Shown: positions 32,249-40,292, counted from the first letter of the stretch. The stretch is DNA of 64,000 bases from Pseudomonadota bacterium (GCA_023460615.1 JAEWPL010000222.1:1-64000), one strand, 5' to 3'. The notes: generated by a model from the sequence alone, not told the origin. Numbers and translations: made by a program.

Positions 32249-32262
32249 AAGAACTCCTATTC

Positions 32263-32475
32263 TTAGTTTATTTTATCTTTAATAGTCCAATATTCTATTG
32301 AATAACCCATACTATTATCATAATTGATAGCAACTATCGTGTTATCTTCAAATTCTTTTAATTCTTCAAGTATATCTTCAATTTCCCAAGTTTCCTCTGC
32401 ATTATCAATTAGTTGTTGTCTTATTTTTCCAACTTCTCCTAAACATAATCTGCCGTTATCATAAATATTTTGCAT
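32263..32475 (-). CDS. Unrecognised 70-residue protein
   Basis: Acidic helix followed by a beta hairpin. Function unknown. Confidence 0.66.
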   Translation of the reverse strand: MQNIYDNGRLCLGEVGKIRQQLIDNAEETWEIEDILEELKEFEDNTIVAINYDNSMGYSIEYWTIKDKIN

Positions 32476-32477
32476 AA

Positions 32478-32714
32478 TTACACCACCTTAAATCTTAACA
32501 TATTGTCGTTGTATATTTCCATAGTATAACCACTTCTTAATAAAATCATAAGCATTTTACTATCTATTAGTCCGTGTTCCATTTCTAAAACATACTCGTT
32601 GTTATGGTCTTTATTAATTTTAATAATTTCCCATAATTTTTCTTCACTCATACAACCATTTTGTAAACCAAATAACTTAATAATTTTTTCAGTTTTTAAA
32701 TCTTCTATTTTCAT
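32478..32714 (-). CDS. Unrecognised 78-residue protein
   Basis: Helix-strand pattern, no motif. Confidence 0.66.
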   Translation of the reverse strand: MKIEDLKTEKIIKLFGLQNGCMSEEKLWEIIKINKDHNNEYVLEMEHGLIDSKMLMILLRSGYTMEIYNDNMLRFKVV

Positions 32715-32729
32715 AATATTTCCACCTCA

Positions 32730-33308
32730 TTAATCAAAATTTTCCACTTTAAATAAACTTTCTGCTCCAAAATCAATAATTTCATCTATATTCATATTGT
32801 CTAATTTCTCATATTCTCTATCAGTAAGACCTATAATTATACTATCGTGTCCCGTAGGCTTATCGTGATGATATTCTCTTAATTTTAGATATTTACCACT
32901 TCTACTACTTCCTTTTACATACATAGTATCATCATAATCTCTATAAAAACACTTCATATAATCATCAAAAATCTTATAACCACTAGCACCAGTCCAACGA
33001 CTATTGAATAATACTACTAAATAATGATTATACTTTTTATAATTCATTAATTGCTTAAAATAATCATCAATTTCTATTTCATCAGTATAATCATATTCAA
33101 TATTATCATAGTTTTCTACATATTCTCCACTATCAATAGAATATCTATCTAATAAAATAGTATCATTTTCTAAATCTTCATAGTCAAACTCTGCTCTTTT
33201 TTCTTCAAAAATATCTCTAATATGTACACTATAATATGTTCCAACTTGTTGTAAATCTACTCCTTTTAGATATTCTCTTTTAAAGTTTTTATCTATATAA
33301 GTTTTCAT
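32730..33308 (-). CDS. Unrecognised 192-residue protein
   Basis: The start at 33308 (MKTYIDKNFK) has GGGAGATGG upstream. Asp/Tyr-rich, with a central VVLFNSRWTGASGYKIFDDYMKC-like segment; no family recognised. Confidence 0.72.
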   Translation of the reverse strand: MKTYIDKNFKREYLKGVDLQQVGTYYSVHIRDIFEEKRAEFDYEDLENDTILLDRYSIDSGEYVENYDNIEYDYTDEIEIDDYFKQLMNYKKYNHYLVVLFNSRWTGASGYKIFDDYMKCFYRDYDDTMYVKGSSRSGKYLKLREYHHDKPTGHDSIIIGLTDREYEKLDNMNIDEIIDFGAESLFKVENFD

Positions 33309-33326
33309 AAAACCATCTCCCACTAA

Positions 33327-33698
33327 TTAGTCAAATCTCCTATCGTTAATTCTTTCTTTGATTTCCATTAATTCTTGTATGTATTCTTGTTGTTGCCACT
33401 CTGCTTTTATCATATCTTTTTGTAGGCTTGTTAATCTTGTTATGCCGTTCTTTTCTTTGTATTCTGTTATATAAGATTTTAAATTGTCCTCAAGTATTGT
33501 ATTAATTAAACCACTCATACAACTTTCATAAGTATATCTCTCCCAAGTTCTATTTTGATATGTTACTTTTCTGCTTTCTACTTCTCCCCATTGTGCTACA
33601 AGTGTGCTTTTATGTCCCCAAGCACGGCTTGTTTCCCAATATTCATTTACTATATTATATTCTCTACCACTTTTACAAATGATTTTCTTAATTTCCAT
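33327..33698 (-). CDS. Unrecognised 123-residue protein
   Basis: Beta-rich start, then a long helix with KAEWQQQEYIQELMEIKERI. It contains two Cys. No motif. Confidence 0.7.
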   Translation of the reverse strand: MEIKKIICKSGREYNIVNEYWETSRAWGHKSTLVAQWGEVESRKVTYQNRTWERYTYESCMSGLINTILEDNLKSYITEYKEKNGITRLTSLQKDMIKAEWQQQEYIQELMEIKERINDRRFD

Positions 33699-33699
33699 A

Positions 33700-33840
33700 T
33701 TATTTGTCCTCCTTTAAATCTTTGATTTCTATTATTTTTTCTGCTCTACTATTAAGTAGTCTAATTCTAGCATAATTACCTACTATTGCTATAACTCTCC
33801 ATTGTTTGTTGTTATATATTATTATGTCTTTAATTTTCAT
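33700..33840 (-). CDS. 46-residue basic protein, first after promoter copy 7
   Basis: Starts MKIKDIIIYNNKQWRVIAIV and ends DLKEDK: a small beta-barrel-like pattern. The start lies just downstream of promoter copy 7 with an AGAGGAACGG ribosome binding site, and it ends one base before the next gene. Confidence 0.6.
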   Translation of the reverse strand: MKIKDIIIYNNKQWRVIAIVGNYARIRLLNSRAEKIIEIKDLKEDK

Positions 33841-33876
33841 AGTCCGTTCCTCTCTTTCTTTCTCTTTACACTTGTT

Positions 33877-33911
33877 ATTATATCATAAGATTTTTATATT
33901 TAGTAGTTTTT
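33877..33911 (-). promoter_or_regulatory. Phage-specific promoter, copy 7
   Basis: Box AAAAACTACTAAATA, 14 nt, TATAAT preceded by TGA, minus strand. Confidence 0.85.
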
Positions 33912-33937
33912 AAGAAATTATTTCAAGTTTTTCAATA

Positions 33938-34252
33938 TTAATCATTTAAAATACTTTTATTAATTGCAAGGTCAAATACCTTTTCTTTTAGGTCGTTAAT
34001 AGTTGTTTCAAGTCCTACATCTTGTAATTCTGCATAGTTTTGTATTGTTATACAAATGTTGCCGTTATAATCATTTAATTCTATCATTAAATGTTTTATA
34101 TCTTCTACTTTAAAATTATTGACTAATGATACATAGTCCTCGTTCAAACCCTCTATATATAGGCAATAGTTGTCTGTTAAAGATATTGTTATATAGTAGT
34201 CGTTTGTACTTTCAAATAATGCTCCAATAGTATCTGCTTTGAATTTTTCCAT
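33938..34252 (-). CDS. Unrecognised 104-residue protein
   Basis: The start at 34252 (MEKFKADT) follows TTAGGAGAGTG; 34276 is the longer option. Alternating strands (YYITISLTDNYCLYIEGL) suggest a beta sheet. Confidence 0.69.
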   Translation of the reverse strand: MEKFKADTIGALFESTNDYYITISLTDNYCLYIEGLNEDYVSLVNNFKVEDIKHLMIELNDYNGNICITIQNYAELQDVGLETTINDLKEKVFDLAINKSILND

Positions 34253-34265
34253 AGTTTTCACTCTC

Positions 34266-34454
34266 CTAACACTCAAAATACATTACTAAATCAACTGCAT
34301 TTTCAAAATTTTGGCTTTCCAATTCCTCTACAACTTTTTCATAGTCTTGAGGGAACATTTCCTCCATTGTTTCCATACTTGCTAATAATCTGCCGTAAAA
34401 CCCTTGACTACTTGCTAATGATTTTATTGTTTCTTTAATTTCTTTTATTTTCAT
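34266..34454 (-). CDS. Unrecognised 62-residue helical protein
   Basis: Helical, no motif; first gene after promoter copy 8. Confidence 0.66.
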   Translation of the reverse strand: MKIKEIKETIKSLASSQGFYGRLLASMETMEEMFPQDYEKVVEELESQNFENAVDLVMYFEC

Positions 34455-34486
34455 TTTCCGTTCCTCTTTTCCTTTTTCTTGATATT

Positions 34487-34521
34487 ATTATATCATAACT
34501 ATTCGTTATTTAGTAGTTTTT
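34487..34521 (-). promoter_or_regulatory. Phage-specific promoter, copy 8
   Basis: Box AAAAACTACTAAATA, 14 nt, TATAAT preceded by TGA, minus strand. Confidence 0.85.
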
Positions 34522-34535
34522 CAATAATTTCTTTT

Positions 34536-34967
34536 TTATTCTCCCAACTTTTGTTTTAAAAGTGTTATATGATTTTCGTGTATGTTGCCTTGTTTTAAAT
34601 CTTCTACAAGTGCCTTGTGTAGATTTTCCACATATTTCTTAAATGTTGTTATAATCTTGTCCTCGTTTCCTTGTGTCTTTCTAAAAGCAACTTTTTTGCT
34701 CTCATATACCAAATATTTATTTGTTGGCTTTACAAGGTATCTATTTTGATTATTTTCCATTATATAGTTATTTTCTGCCGTTTTTGTTATTTTGAATATA
34801 ATATTAAACATATCGTTGTCAAAATAACCATTGATTTCTTCTTGCTCGTTTTGTGCTAGAAATAATTGTACCCATAAAACATTATCTCCACTAAAACTAT
34901 TTTTTGTTATTTTAATTTTGCTATTCTTAAAAATTCCCTCGTAAATTTCAGTTAATTTATTTTCCAT
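34536..34967 (-). CDS. Unrecognised 143-residue protein
   Basis: The start at 34967 (MENKLTEIY) follows AAGAGGTGG. Lys/Asn-rich alpha/beta protein, no family. Confidence 0.7.
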   Translation of the reverse strand: MENKLTEIYEGIFKNSKIKITKNSFSGDNVLWVQLFLAQNEQEEINGYFDNDMFNIIFKITKTAENNYIMENNQNRYLVKPTNKYLVYESKKVAFRKTQGNEDKIITTFKKYVENLHKALVEDLKQGNIHENHITLLKQKLGE

Positions 34968-34984
34968 AATTTCCACCTCTTTTG

Positions 34985-35257
34985 TTATGCTAGACTTAAA
35001 ATGTCTGCTAGTCTTATTTCCTTGTGTTCTTTTCCGTTATAATGTAGTTGTGTTGTTATAACACTGCGTGTTAAATCTCTTTCAATTTCAAATACTAGAT
35101 TTCCCTTGATAAAATATTCAGTTATATAATTCAAGTGCATTGTGCCAAAGTGTCTATTAGTACGGCTCCTACTTTCCTTATAACCTTTATTTCTCAATTC
35201 TTTTCTAACTTGTTTTAATAACTCGTTTACCTCGTGTGTTATAATTAAATCAAACAT
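34985..35257 (-). CDS. Unrecognised 90-residue basic protein
   Basis: Arg-rich segment KGYKESRSRTNRHFGTMHLN, then beta strands. Possible nucleic-acid contact. Function unknown. Confidence 0.68.
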   Translation of the reverse strand: MFDLIITHEVNELLKQVRKELRNKGYKESRSRTNRHFGTMHLNYITEYFIKGNLVFEIERDLTRSVITTQLHYNGKEHKEIRLADILSLA

Positions 35258-35395
35258 AATTTTTCCCCTCGTTTCCGTTCTTTTTCACGGCTCGTGTTAT
35301 GGCTTTTATTTCCATAAACACGGCTCGTGATTTCTTTCCGTCGTTTTCAAAAACCTTATATTCCGTGATTTCTTTCCGTTCTGCTCAATTTTGGC
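35258..35395 (-). repeat. Intergenic stretch with paired short repeats
   Basis: 138 nt without an ORF. It contains CACGAGCCGTG (a 4-bp hairpin) twice, at 35286-35296 and 35319-35329, and ACGGAAAGAAATCAC twice, at 35327-35341 and 35365-35379. A related ATAACACG repeat occurs at 36.1 kb and flanks the 29.7-kb hairpin. Confidence 0.5.
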
Positions 35396-35680
35396 TTAAT
35401 TTTCAGTTAAACCAAATCTGACCTCGTCCAAATCAACCCTATTAAAATTGATTTTGTCCCCGTAGTAAAAGTCTTTTAAAATGCCGTATAACTCTAAATC
35501 ACTCAAATCTTTTAGGTCGTGCGTGTTATTGACAATTCTTGTTATACCCTTGTAGTTGTTTTGGTCGTTATTCAACCATAGCATAACTAACCAAGTGTCC
35601 CTATTACACCACCCGTTATAGTCCTCAAATTCTAAATTGTATTTTTTTGCATATTCAGTTTTATATTCTTTTTTGTTCAT
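35396..35680 (-). CDS. Unrecognised 94-residue protein
   Basis: WCNRDTWLVMLWLNNDQ resembles a motif common in small phage proteins. Acidic end. First gene after promoter copy 9. Confidence 0.7.
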   Translation of the reverse strand: MNKKEYKTEYAKKYNLEFEDYNGWCNRDTWLVMLWLNNDQNNYKGITRIVNNTHDLKDLSDLELYGILKDFYYGDKINFNRVDLDEVRFGLTEN

Positions 35681-35756
35681 ATTATAACACCTCTACTTTT
35701 TTTATTATCTGCAAGGAAGATATTTTTTTGGCTCTTCCTTGCTCTTTACACTTTAA

Positions 35757-35791
35757 ATTATACCACATAAAGTTGTTATTTAGTAGTTTTT
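35757..35791 (-). promoter_or_regulatory. Phage-specific promoter, copy 9
   Basis: Box AAAAACTACTAAATA, 14 nt, TATAAT preceded by TGG, minus strand. Confidence 0.84.
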
Positions 35792-36016
35792 CTAAAACTT
35801 TTCAACTTTTTTAATAATTTCTTGTTTTAGTTTGTAAAATTCCATATTCATATTATCAAGTTGTTTTTCTAAATTCTCCAAAAATTCTGTATCTTCATTA
35901 TAAGATAATTTTTCTAGGTCGTGCATAGCAACCTTTATATCAACGATTTTTTTGTCGATTTCTTTGTAACTATCAACTAAAGTTTTAAATTTATTAATTC
36001 TTTCTTTCTTAAACAT
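35792..36016 (-). CDS. Coiled-coil protein (74 aa), first leftward gene
   Basis: Charged helical heptads throughout. It is the first protein gene after promoter copy 10 and therefore the leading gene of the leftward block. Confidence 0.7.
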   Translation of the reverse strand: MFKKERINKFKTLVDSYKEIDKKIVDIKVAMHDLEKLSYNEDTEFLENLEKQLDNMNMEFYKLKQEIIKKVEKF

Positions 36017-36039
36017 ATTAATTCCCTCTTTCTGCTTTA

Positions 36040-36074
36040 ATTATACCATATAAAATTGCTATTTAGTAGTTTTT
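36040..36074 (-). promoter_or_regulatory. Phage-specific promoter, copy 10
   Basis: Box AAAAACTACTAAATA, 14 nt, TATAAT preceded by TGG, minus strand. Confidence 0.84.
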
Positions 36075-36080
36075 TTAAAA

Positions 36081-36335
36081 TTTCCCCACGATTTTTTAAA
36101 TTCGTGTTATTCCCCCACGATTTTATTGTGCCGTGTTATGCAATTTTCCCCACGATTTCACGATTTCGTGTTATGCAAACATTTGTTTGTTATGGTATCG
36201 AACACTTGTTCGTGCTAGTCTGTCAACCTTTTTTGGTTGACAAACAATTGTTCGTGCTTTTGTCGGTCGTCGTGTCGTCGTGTCGTGGTGCTTATTCTTT
36301 TATATATAAGGGCGAGGACTTTTATATCTCAACCT
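36081..36335 (-). repeat. Untranslated repeat-hairpin region between promoter copies 10 and 11
   Basis: About 260 nt with no credible gene. It holds three imperfect ~33-nt units of the form ATAACACG, spacer, ATCGTGGGG, each able to pair CACGA with TCGTG. Upstream lie a strong hairpin TGTCAACC/GGTTGACA (36221-36242) and GAACA-TGTTC palindromes. It would be transcribed leftward from promoter copy 11, giving a structured RNA or leader. Confidence 0.5.
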
Positions 36336-36342
36336 CAAGAAC

Positions 36343-36377
36343 ATTATATCACGGCTTTTAGTTATTTAGTAGTTTTT
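36343..36377 (-). promoter_or_regulatory. Phage-specific promoter, copy 11
   Basis: Box AAAAACTACTAAATA, 14 nt, TATAAT preceded by TGA, minus strand. The rightmost copy, divergent from the plus-strand promoter at 36446-36474. Confidence 0.85.
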
Positions 36378-36445
36378 GAAAAAAAAGGGACTTTACATAA
36401 AAAAGTGTAAAGTGTAAAGAAAAAATGCTAAAATGTAAAAAAATC

Positions 36446-36474
36446 TTTACTTTTTACAAAAACCTCTGTATAAT
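36446..36474 (+). promoter_or_regulatory. Sigma-70-like promoter of the first rightward genes
   Basis: TTTACT, 17-nt spacer, TATAAT. The sequence just upstream contains a repeated GTGTAAA that could be an operator. It faces away from promoter copy 11. Confidence 0.65.
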
Positions 36475-36498
36475 TATAGATAGATGAGGAGGGATAGT

Positions 36499-36702
36499 AT
36501 GAAGAAAACAAAAAAGTTACATCTTAAAAAGTGGCTAGAAAAAACTTTGATTTTAATTAATAGTTTTATATTTTGCTTTTTATGTATGATTAATGATTTT
36601 GAATTTTACGGCTTTATAATGATATTATTGCTTTTAATAGTCTTTGGCTTTAATACTTTAATCATTAGCAAATACGGGCGAATATTAAAAGAATTAAAAT
36701 AA
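36499..36702 (+). CDS. Small membrane protein (67 aa)
   Basis: The start at 36499 (MKKTKKLHL) is set by AGGAGG 5-10 nt upstream. A basic N-terminus is followed by two hydrophobic helices (about 18-36 and 39-57) with a positively charged end, giving a two-span inner-membrane protein. Role unknown; holin-like size, but the context does not show lysis genes. Confidence 0.75.
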   Translation: MKKTKKLHLKKWLEKTLILINSFIFCFLCMINDFEFYGFIMILLLLIVFGFNTLIISKYGRILKELK

Positions 36703-36757
36703 AGGTATAAACCTTAAAAAAATGTAAATAATAATAGTAAGAGAGGAACGGGAAAAA

Positions 36758-37333
36758 ATGAAAAATAATATTGATATTAAAAAGATTATAGTTGAGGGAG
36801 GTGCTACTCTTAATAGATACGGCGAGGACTTTGTATCAAATAAAGGCTTTATGGTGTCGGTCTTTGGTGCTGAGTTTAAAACAACAGATGAGGAAATAGC
36901 AAAGAGTAAAATTAGGGAATATTTAGAGAAGATACAAACACAGGAAGGCTTGTTCGTTGGTGTATGGCTTGACGAGGGCGAGGTATATGTAGACTTATCA
37001 ATTCACATTTTAGATTATAATGAGGCTCTAGAGGTCGCAAGGAATAACAAACAGAAAGCGATATTTGATTTGAAGAACAAAACCTCAATATACTTAAACT
37101 ATACAAAGTATTATACACTATATAAAGTTATAAAAGATGAGGAGGGAAATATAACAGACTATAAGATAATAAGACAATACGACAGATTGGAGGACATAAT
37201 GAAAGGCTTAAACATAAACAAGCAAACATTGTATAATTGCATCAGTAAAAACCTTGATGAGGTTCATCAATTAATTTTTAATAAGTGGGCGTTGGTGGTC
37301 GATAAAATAAGCGAGGAGGAGTTAATAGCATAA
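36758..37333 (+). CDS. Unrecognised 191-residue protein
   Basis: GAGAGGAACGG ribosome binding site. Alpha/beta body; near the C-terminus RLEDIMKGLNINKQTLYNCISKN looks like a helix-turn-helix, so DNA binding is possible. Last gene before the non-coding region. Confidence 0.75.
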   Translation: MKNNIDIKKIIVEGGATLNRYGEDFVSNKGFMVSVFGAEFKTTDEEIAKSKIREYLEKIQTQEGLFVGVWLDEGEVYVDLSIHILDYNEALEVARNNKQKAIFDLKNKTSIYLNYTKYYTLYKVIKDEEGNITDYKIIRQYDRLEDIMKGLNINKQTLYNCISKNLDEVHQLIFNKWALVVDKISEEELIA

Positions 37334-38370
37334 TAAAAAAAAATACTTCTGAGGTCGACTATTTGTTAGGTAGTCGACTTATCAGAGGGAGGGTAGTAGT
37401 ATGCTAAAACATACATTTAAGCAATAAAAGGGGGTATTTTACAACCTAAACCCCCAAAAACCCTTTTTTATAATGTGTGCTGCTCTTTTCGCACATCCCC
37501 CTTAGCATTTCCCACCATCCATCACCCACACACCCGCTCCCCACACCCTACACACCATCTCCCATAGCCCACTCTCCACAATTCATCCCCACCGCCTCAA
37601 AACCCCGATAATACAAGGCTTTTCAGTCTTACTTTCTCTTTACACTCGTGGCGTACTGTCCGCACCCCTCCCCTAGTTTACAATAATATAGTCCCTAAAC
37701 AAAAAAGAGGCATAGCCTCTCTGTAACGAATATGGGCTCATCACGAGCTCTTAGTAACGTGGGCAGTATAATTACCCTTTGAGCCTTATAAAACCTCGTA
37801 AAACAGCTTAAAATGCCCTCTGTGAAGGTAGTGACAGAATGTCGGGCGGAGGTCAGTAGTAACAGACTCTTTATGTCTTAAGACATTAGTGTAGACTTTT
37901 AAAGTCTTAAGACTTATTATATATAAAGACATCTATATAGGAGCCATAGTATATAGAGTCGAAGACATTTTCAAAATCTAGTCTTAAGACTTTTTATGCC
38001 TATGTTCGTCTACACCTATAAGCTGTCTACTATTGTTAGATTTTGGAAATGCTCTTCTCCTAAACGATTTCATCGTTTTGTCAATGGCTCTCTATGGTTA
38101 ACACCCGCTTAGATGAAATTGCTTTAGGACTGCCTACGCTATGCTCTTTTTAGGCTTCAAAATGCCTTAATGTAACTTTTGAGCCTTAAAAAAGTTACAT
38201 CGCCCTTCGCAAAGCCTTATAAATAAAGGCTAAAAAGTGCATTTCCTTAAAGATATATAGTATATAAAAAGACACCTAAAAAGGAGCCATAAAGAAACCC
38301 AGACCCTTTTTTCGTTTTGATTTTACATTTTTTACAAATTACTTTACAATTTTACACTTTTTTATGCAAC
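37334..38370. other. ~1-kb non-coding, repeat-rich region (possible origin or RNA locus)
   Basis: No credible gene. The left part (37.43-37.63 kb) is strikingly C-rich and G-poor on the plus strand. Further right there are three copies of the palindrome GTCTTAAGAC (37875, 37904, 37981), a near-palindrome AGACTTTTAAAGTCT, a 10-bp hairpin TGTAACTTTT/AAAAGTTACA, and a direct repeat around AGACAYCTA-AGGAGCCAT (near 37.93 and 38.27 kb). A minus-strand terminator lies at 37701-37720. Replication origin, partition-like site or a long non-coding RNA are all possible. Confidence 0.45.
37701..37720 (-). terminator. Rho-independent terminator, leftward
   Basis: Minus strand AGAGGC-TAT-GCCTCT followed by TTTTTT. 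No minus-strand protein gene lies just upstream, so it suggests an untranslated leftward RNA. Confidence 0.6.
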
Positions 38371-38395
38371 AAAAAAAAGACCTTATGTGGTCTTT
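38371..38395 (-). terminator. Rho-independent terminator of the 36-residue gene
   Basis: AAAGACC/GGTCTTT hairpin followed by eight U on the minus strand, 2 nt after the stop codon of 38397-38507. Confidence 0.8.
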
Positions 38396-38396
38396 A

Positions 38397-38507
38397 TTAT
38401 TTTCGTGCAAAGTTTGTTGCTAAACGATAACGTCTTCTCTTACTGGCACTTTCTGGCGTAGCTTTAAAAGCATTCCAACATAAAGCTCCTAATAATAAAT
38501 TAAACAT
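38397..38507 (-). CDS. 36-residue basic small protein with its own transcription unit
   Basis: Starts MFNLLLGALCWNAFKATPES and ends ATNFARK: a hydrophobic first third, then a basic stretch with SKRRRYR. The ATG at 38507 is 7 nt from AAGGAGG (an ATG at 38513 is too close). It has a dedicated promoter (38550-38578) and terminator (38371-38395), so the short ORF is probably real. It may be membrane-targeting or RNA-binding. Confidence 0.65.
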   Translation of the reverse strand: MFNLLLGALCWNAFKATPESASKRRRYRLATNFARK

Positions 38508-38549
38508 TTTCATTCCTCCTTTTAATTATTTTCCCCTTTGGTTAAATAT

Positions 38550-38578
38550 AGTATACCACTAACAATATAATTTGTCAA
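38550..38578 (-). promoter_or_regulatory. Sigma-70-type promoter of the 36-residue gene
   Basis: Minus-strand TTGACA, 17 nt, TATACT. Divergent from the promoter at 38597-38625. Confidence 0.78.
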
Positions 38579-38596
38579 CATTTTTTCAAAAATTCA

Positions 38597-38625
38597 TTGA
38601 CATATATTATATATTATGATATTAT
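38597..38625 (+). promoter_or_regulatory. Sigma-70-type promoter of the rightward operon
   Basis: TTGACA, 17 nt, TATTAT with TG extension; about 30 nt upstream of the gene at 38655. Confidence 0.85.
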
Positions 38626-38654
38626 ATATATAAAGATAGGAGGATAAAAAAAAG

Positions 38655-38900
38655 ATGGAGGAGATACTGGCTGGCATACTGCAAGGCGAAGATATATTGA
38701 TTGTTTGCTCGACATCGCGAGTGGCTGAAGCCTTATTCAAAAATTATGCTAAGGATAGGCTTGGTAATAAAATGAATGCTAGTGGCAGATGGATTGAAAT
38801 AGAACCTAATAAAGGCAAAATATATTTTAAATCATTAAGTAGTCTACGCACGTGGTTACCTGGTCGCAGGTTCAAGAAAATATATTTTAGAAAGGACTGA
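38655..38900 (+). CDS. Unrecognised 81-residue protein
   Basis: AGGAGGAT ribosome binding site. The LIVCSTSRVAEALFKNYAKDRL segment suggests a small Rossmann-like half-domain; no P-loop. First gene of the methyltransferase operon. Confidence 0.75.
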   Translation: MEEILAGILQGEDILIVCSTSRVAEALFKNYAKDRLGNKMNASGRWIEIEPNKGKIYFKSLSSLRTWLPGRRFKKIYFRKD

Positions 38901-38906
38901 TAAATA

Positions 38907-39605
38907 ATGATAGACCTAAGGCAAGGTGATTGCTTAGAATTAATGAAAGACATACCTGATAAAAGTATAGATTTAATAATTACAAGTCCCCCATATAATA
39001 TAGGCAAAATGCACTCTAATCAATTACAGTTTGGCACTTATAACGGAAATGATATGAAAGAAGAAGAATATCAAGAATGGCAAATAAAAGTTCTAAATGA
39101 GTGTTTTAGAATTTTAAAAGATGATGGAAGTATGTTTTATAACCATAAAGTAAGAATTAAAAATGGTAGGGCGATACATCCACTAGAGTGGATAAAAAAA
39201 TCAAATTTTATATTAAAACAAGAAATAACTTGGGATATGGGAAAAAGTGCAAATTGTGATAAAATAAGATTTTTTCCTTTTAGTGAAAGAATATATTGGT
39301 TAGTCAAAAATGAAAAAACAAAAATATATAATGAACTAAATTTGAGCGATGTATGGAGGGTTGTTCCTACACATAAAAGAAAAGATATAGGGCATATAGC
39401 AGTAATGCCTACAGAAATAGTAATGAATATTCTTAAAAGTATACCAAACGTTAAAAATAAAATTATTTTAGACCCATTTCTTGGTAGTGGAACTACTGGT
39501 ATAGGTTGCAAACAGTGCGGATGCGATTTTATAGGAATAGAACTAGATGAAAACTATTTCAACATTGCAAAAGAAAGAATAAACAATACAGTTAGAGAGG
39601 ACTGA
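38907..39605 (+). CDS. DNA methyltransferase, beta class (N4-cytosine or N6-adenine)
   Basis: 232 residues. The catalytic motif TSPPYN at 26-31 precedes the SAM-binding motif DPFLGSGTTG near 190, the order of beta-class enzymes, with no separate large recognition domain beyond the middle segment. No cognate restriction enzyme is adjacent, so it is probably an orphan methylase protecting phage DNA or tuning regulation. Confidence 0.92.
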   Translation: MIDLRQGDCLELMKDIPDKSIDLIITSPPYNIGKMHSNQLQFGTYNGNDMKEEEYQEWQIKVLNECFRILKDDGSMFYNHKVRIKNGRAIHPLEWIKKSNFILKQEITWDMGKSANCDKIRFFPFSERIYWLVKNEKTKIYNELNLSDVWRVVPTHKRKDIGHIAVMPTEIVMNILKSIPNVKNKIILDPFLGSGTTGIGCKQCGCDFIGIELDENYFNIAKERINNTVRED

Positions 39606-39609
39606 TATT

Positions 39610-39891
39610 ATGGAAGAAAAGGTCAGAGCATTAAAAGAACAGATATACGCCCGACTTCGTGGAGAGGCACCTAAGGTACAAGTCCAGATTAGTGGTAGAA
39701 GCTCAGGCAATATGTATGCATTGTTATTAGCCATCGACTCGTGTCTTATGGAATTGTATAAGGAAAACCAAACATTGCTTAGTAACCAAGAAAGTATTCT
39801 TGAAACAAATGGTGTCTTGTTGAGAAGGTTGCTCAAACTAAGTGGAATTACAGATGTGGAGGGTGTTATTAATGGCAAAAGTAACAGTTGA
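39610..39891 (+). CDS. Unrecognised 93-residue protein
   Basis: Helical; residues 50-85 could form a coiled coil. It follows the methyltransferase by 4 nt and overlaps the next gene. Confidence 0.7.
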   Translation: MEEKVRALKEQIYARLRGEAPKVQVQISGRSSGNMYALLLAIDSCLMELYKENQTLLSNQESILETNGVLLRRLLKLSGITDVEGVINGKSNS

Positions 39892-40033
39892 CTATCTTGA
39901 TTTAGGTGATGGTGGAATGGCGTATAACTACAATCATTATACCAAAGAAGAAGCCATTGCTGAATATAAAAAGGATTATGACCGTGAGCCTAATGATGTT
40001 GGAGCGTTTAAGTGCTGGGCTATTGGAGGTTAG
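39872..40033 (+). CDS. Unrecognised 53-residue protein
   Basis: MAKVTVDYLDLGDGGMAYNY start, supported by GGAGGGTG; ends CWAIGG. It overlaps the upstream stop by 20 nt. Confidence 0.65.
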   Translation: MAKVTVDYLDLGDGGMAYNYNHYTKEEAIAEYKKDYDREPNDVGAFKCWAIGG

Positions 40034-40034
40034 T

Positions 40035-40292
40035 ATGAGGTTATATGCACTATTTAAGGATGGCGAATTATATAGAGCATCATACGACCAAAATACACCA
40101 TTCTATATGAATATCAAGGGCGCAAAAAAAGCATTACAATCTGTGACCAATATTAAAAATGTACCATATGATTTAGAAAGGGCTCCTATAACGAAAAAAA
40201 GAGAATACTTAGAAGAACTAAAAACACACTTTACAATAATGGAATTTAAACTAATAAAGGAGGGTGAAGTTGATGTCAAAAGCCATATATGA
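40035..40292 (+). CDS. Unrecognised 85-residue protein
   Basis: The start MRLYALFKDGELYRASYDQN at 40035 is preferred: TTGGAGG precedes it, and the longer frame overlaps the previous gene entirely. Beta hairpin then helix. Confidence 0.68.
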   Translation: MRLYALFKDGELYRASYDQNTPFYMNIKGAKKALQSVTNIKNVPYDLERAPITKKREYLEELKTHFTIMEFKLIKEGEVDVKSHI

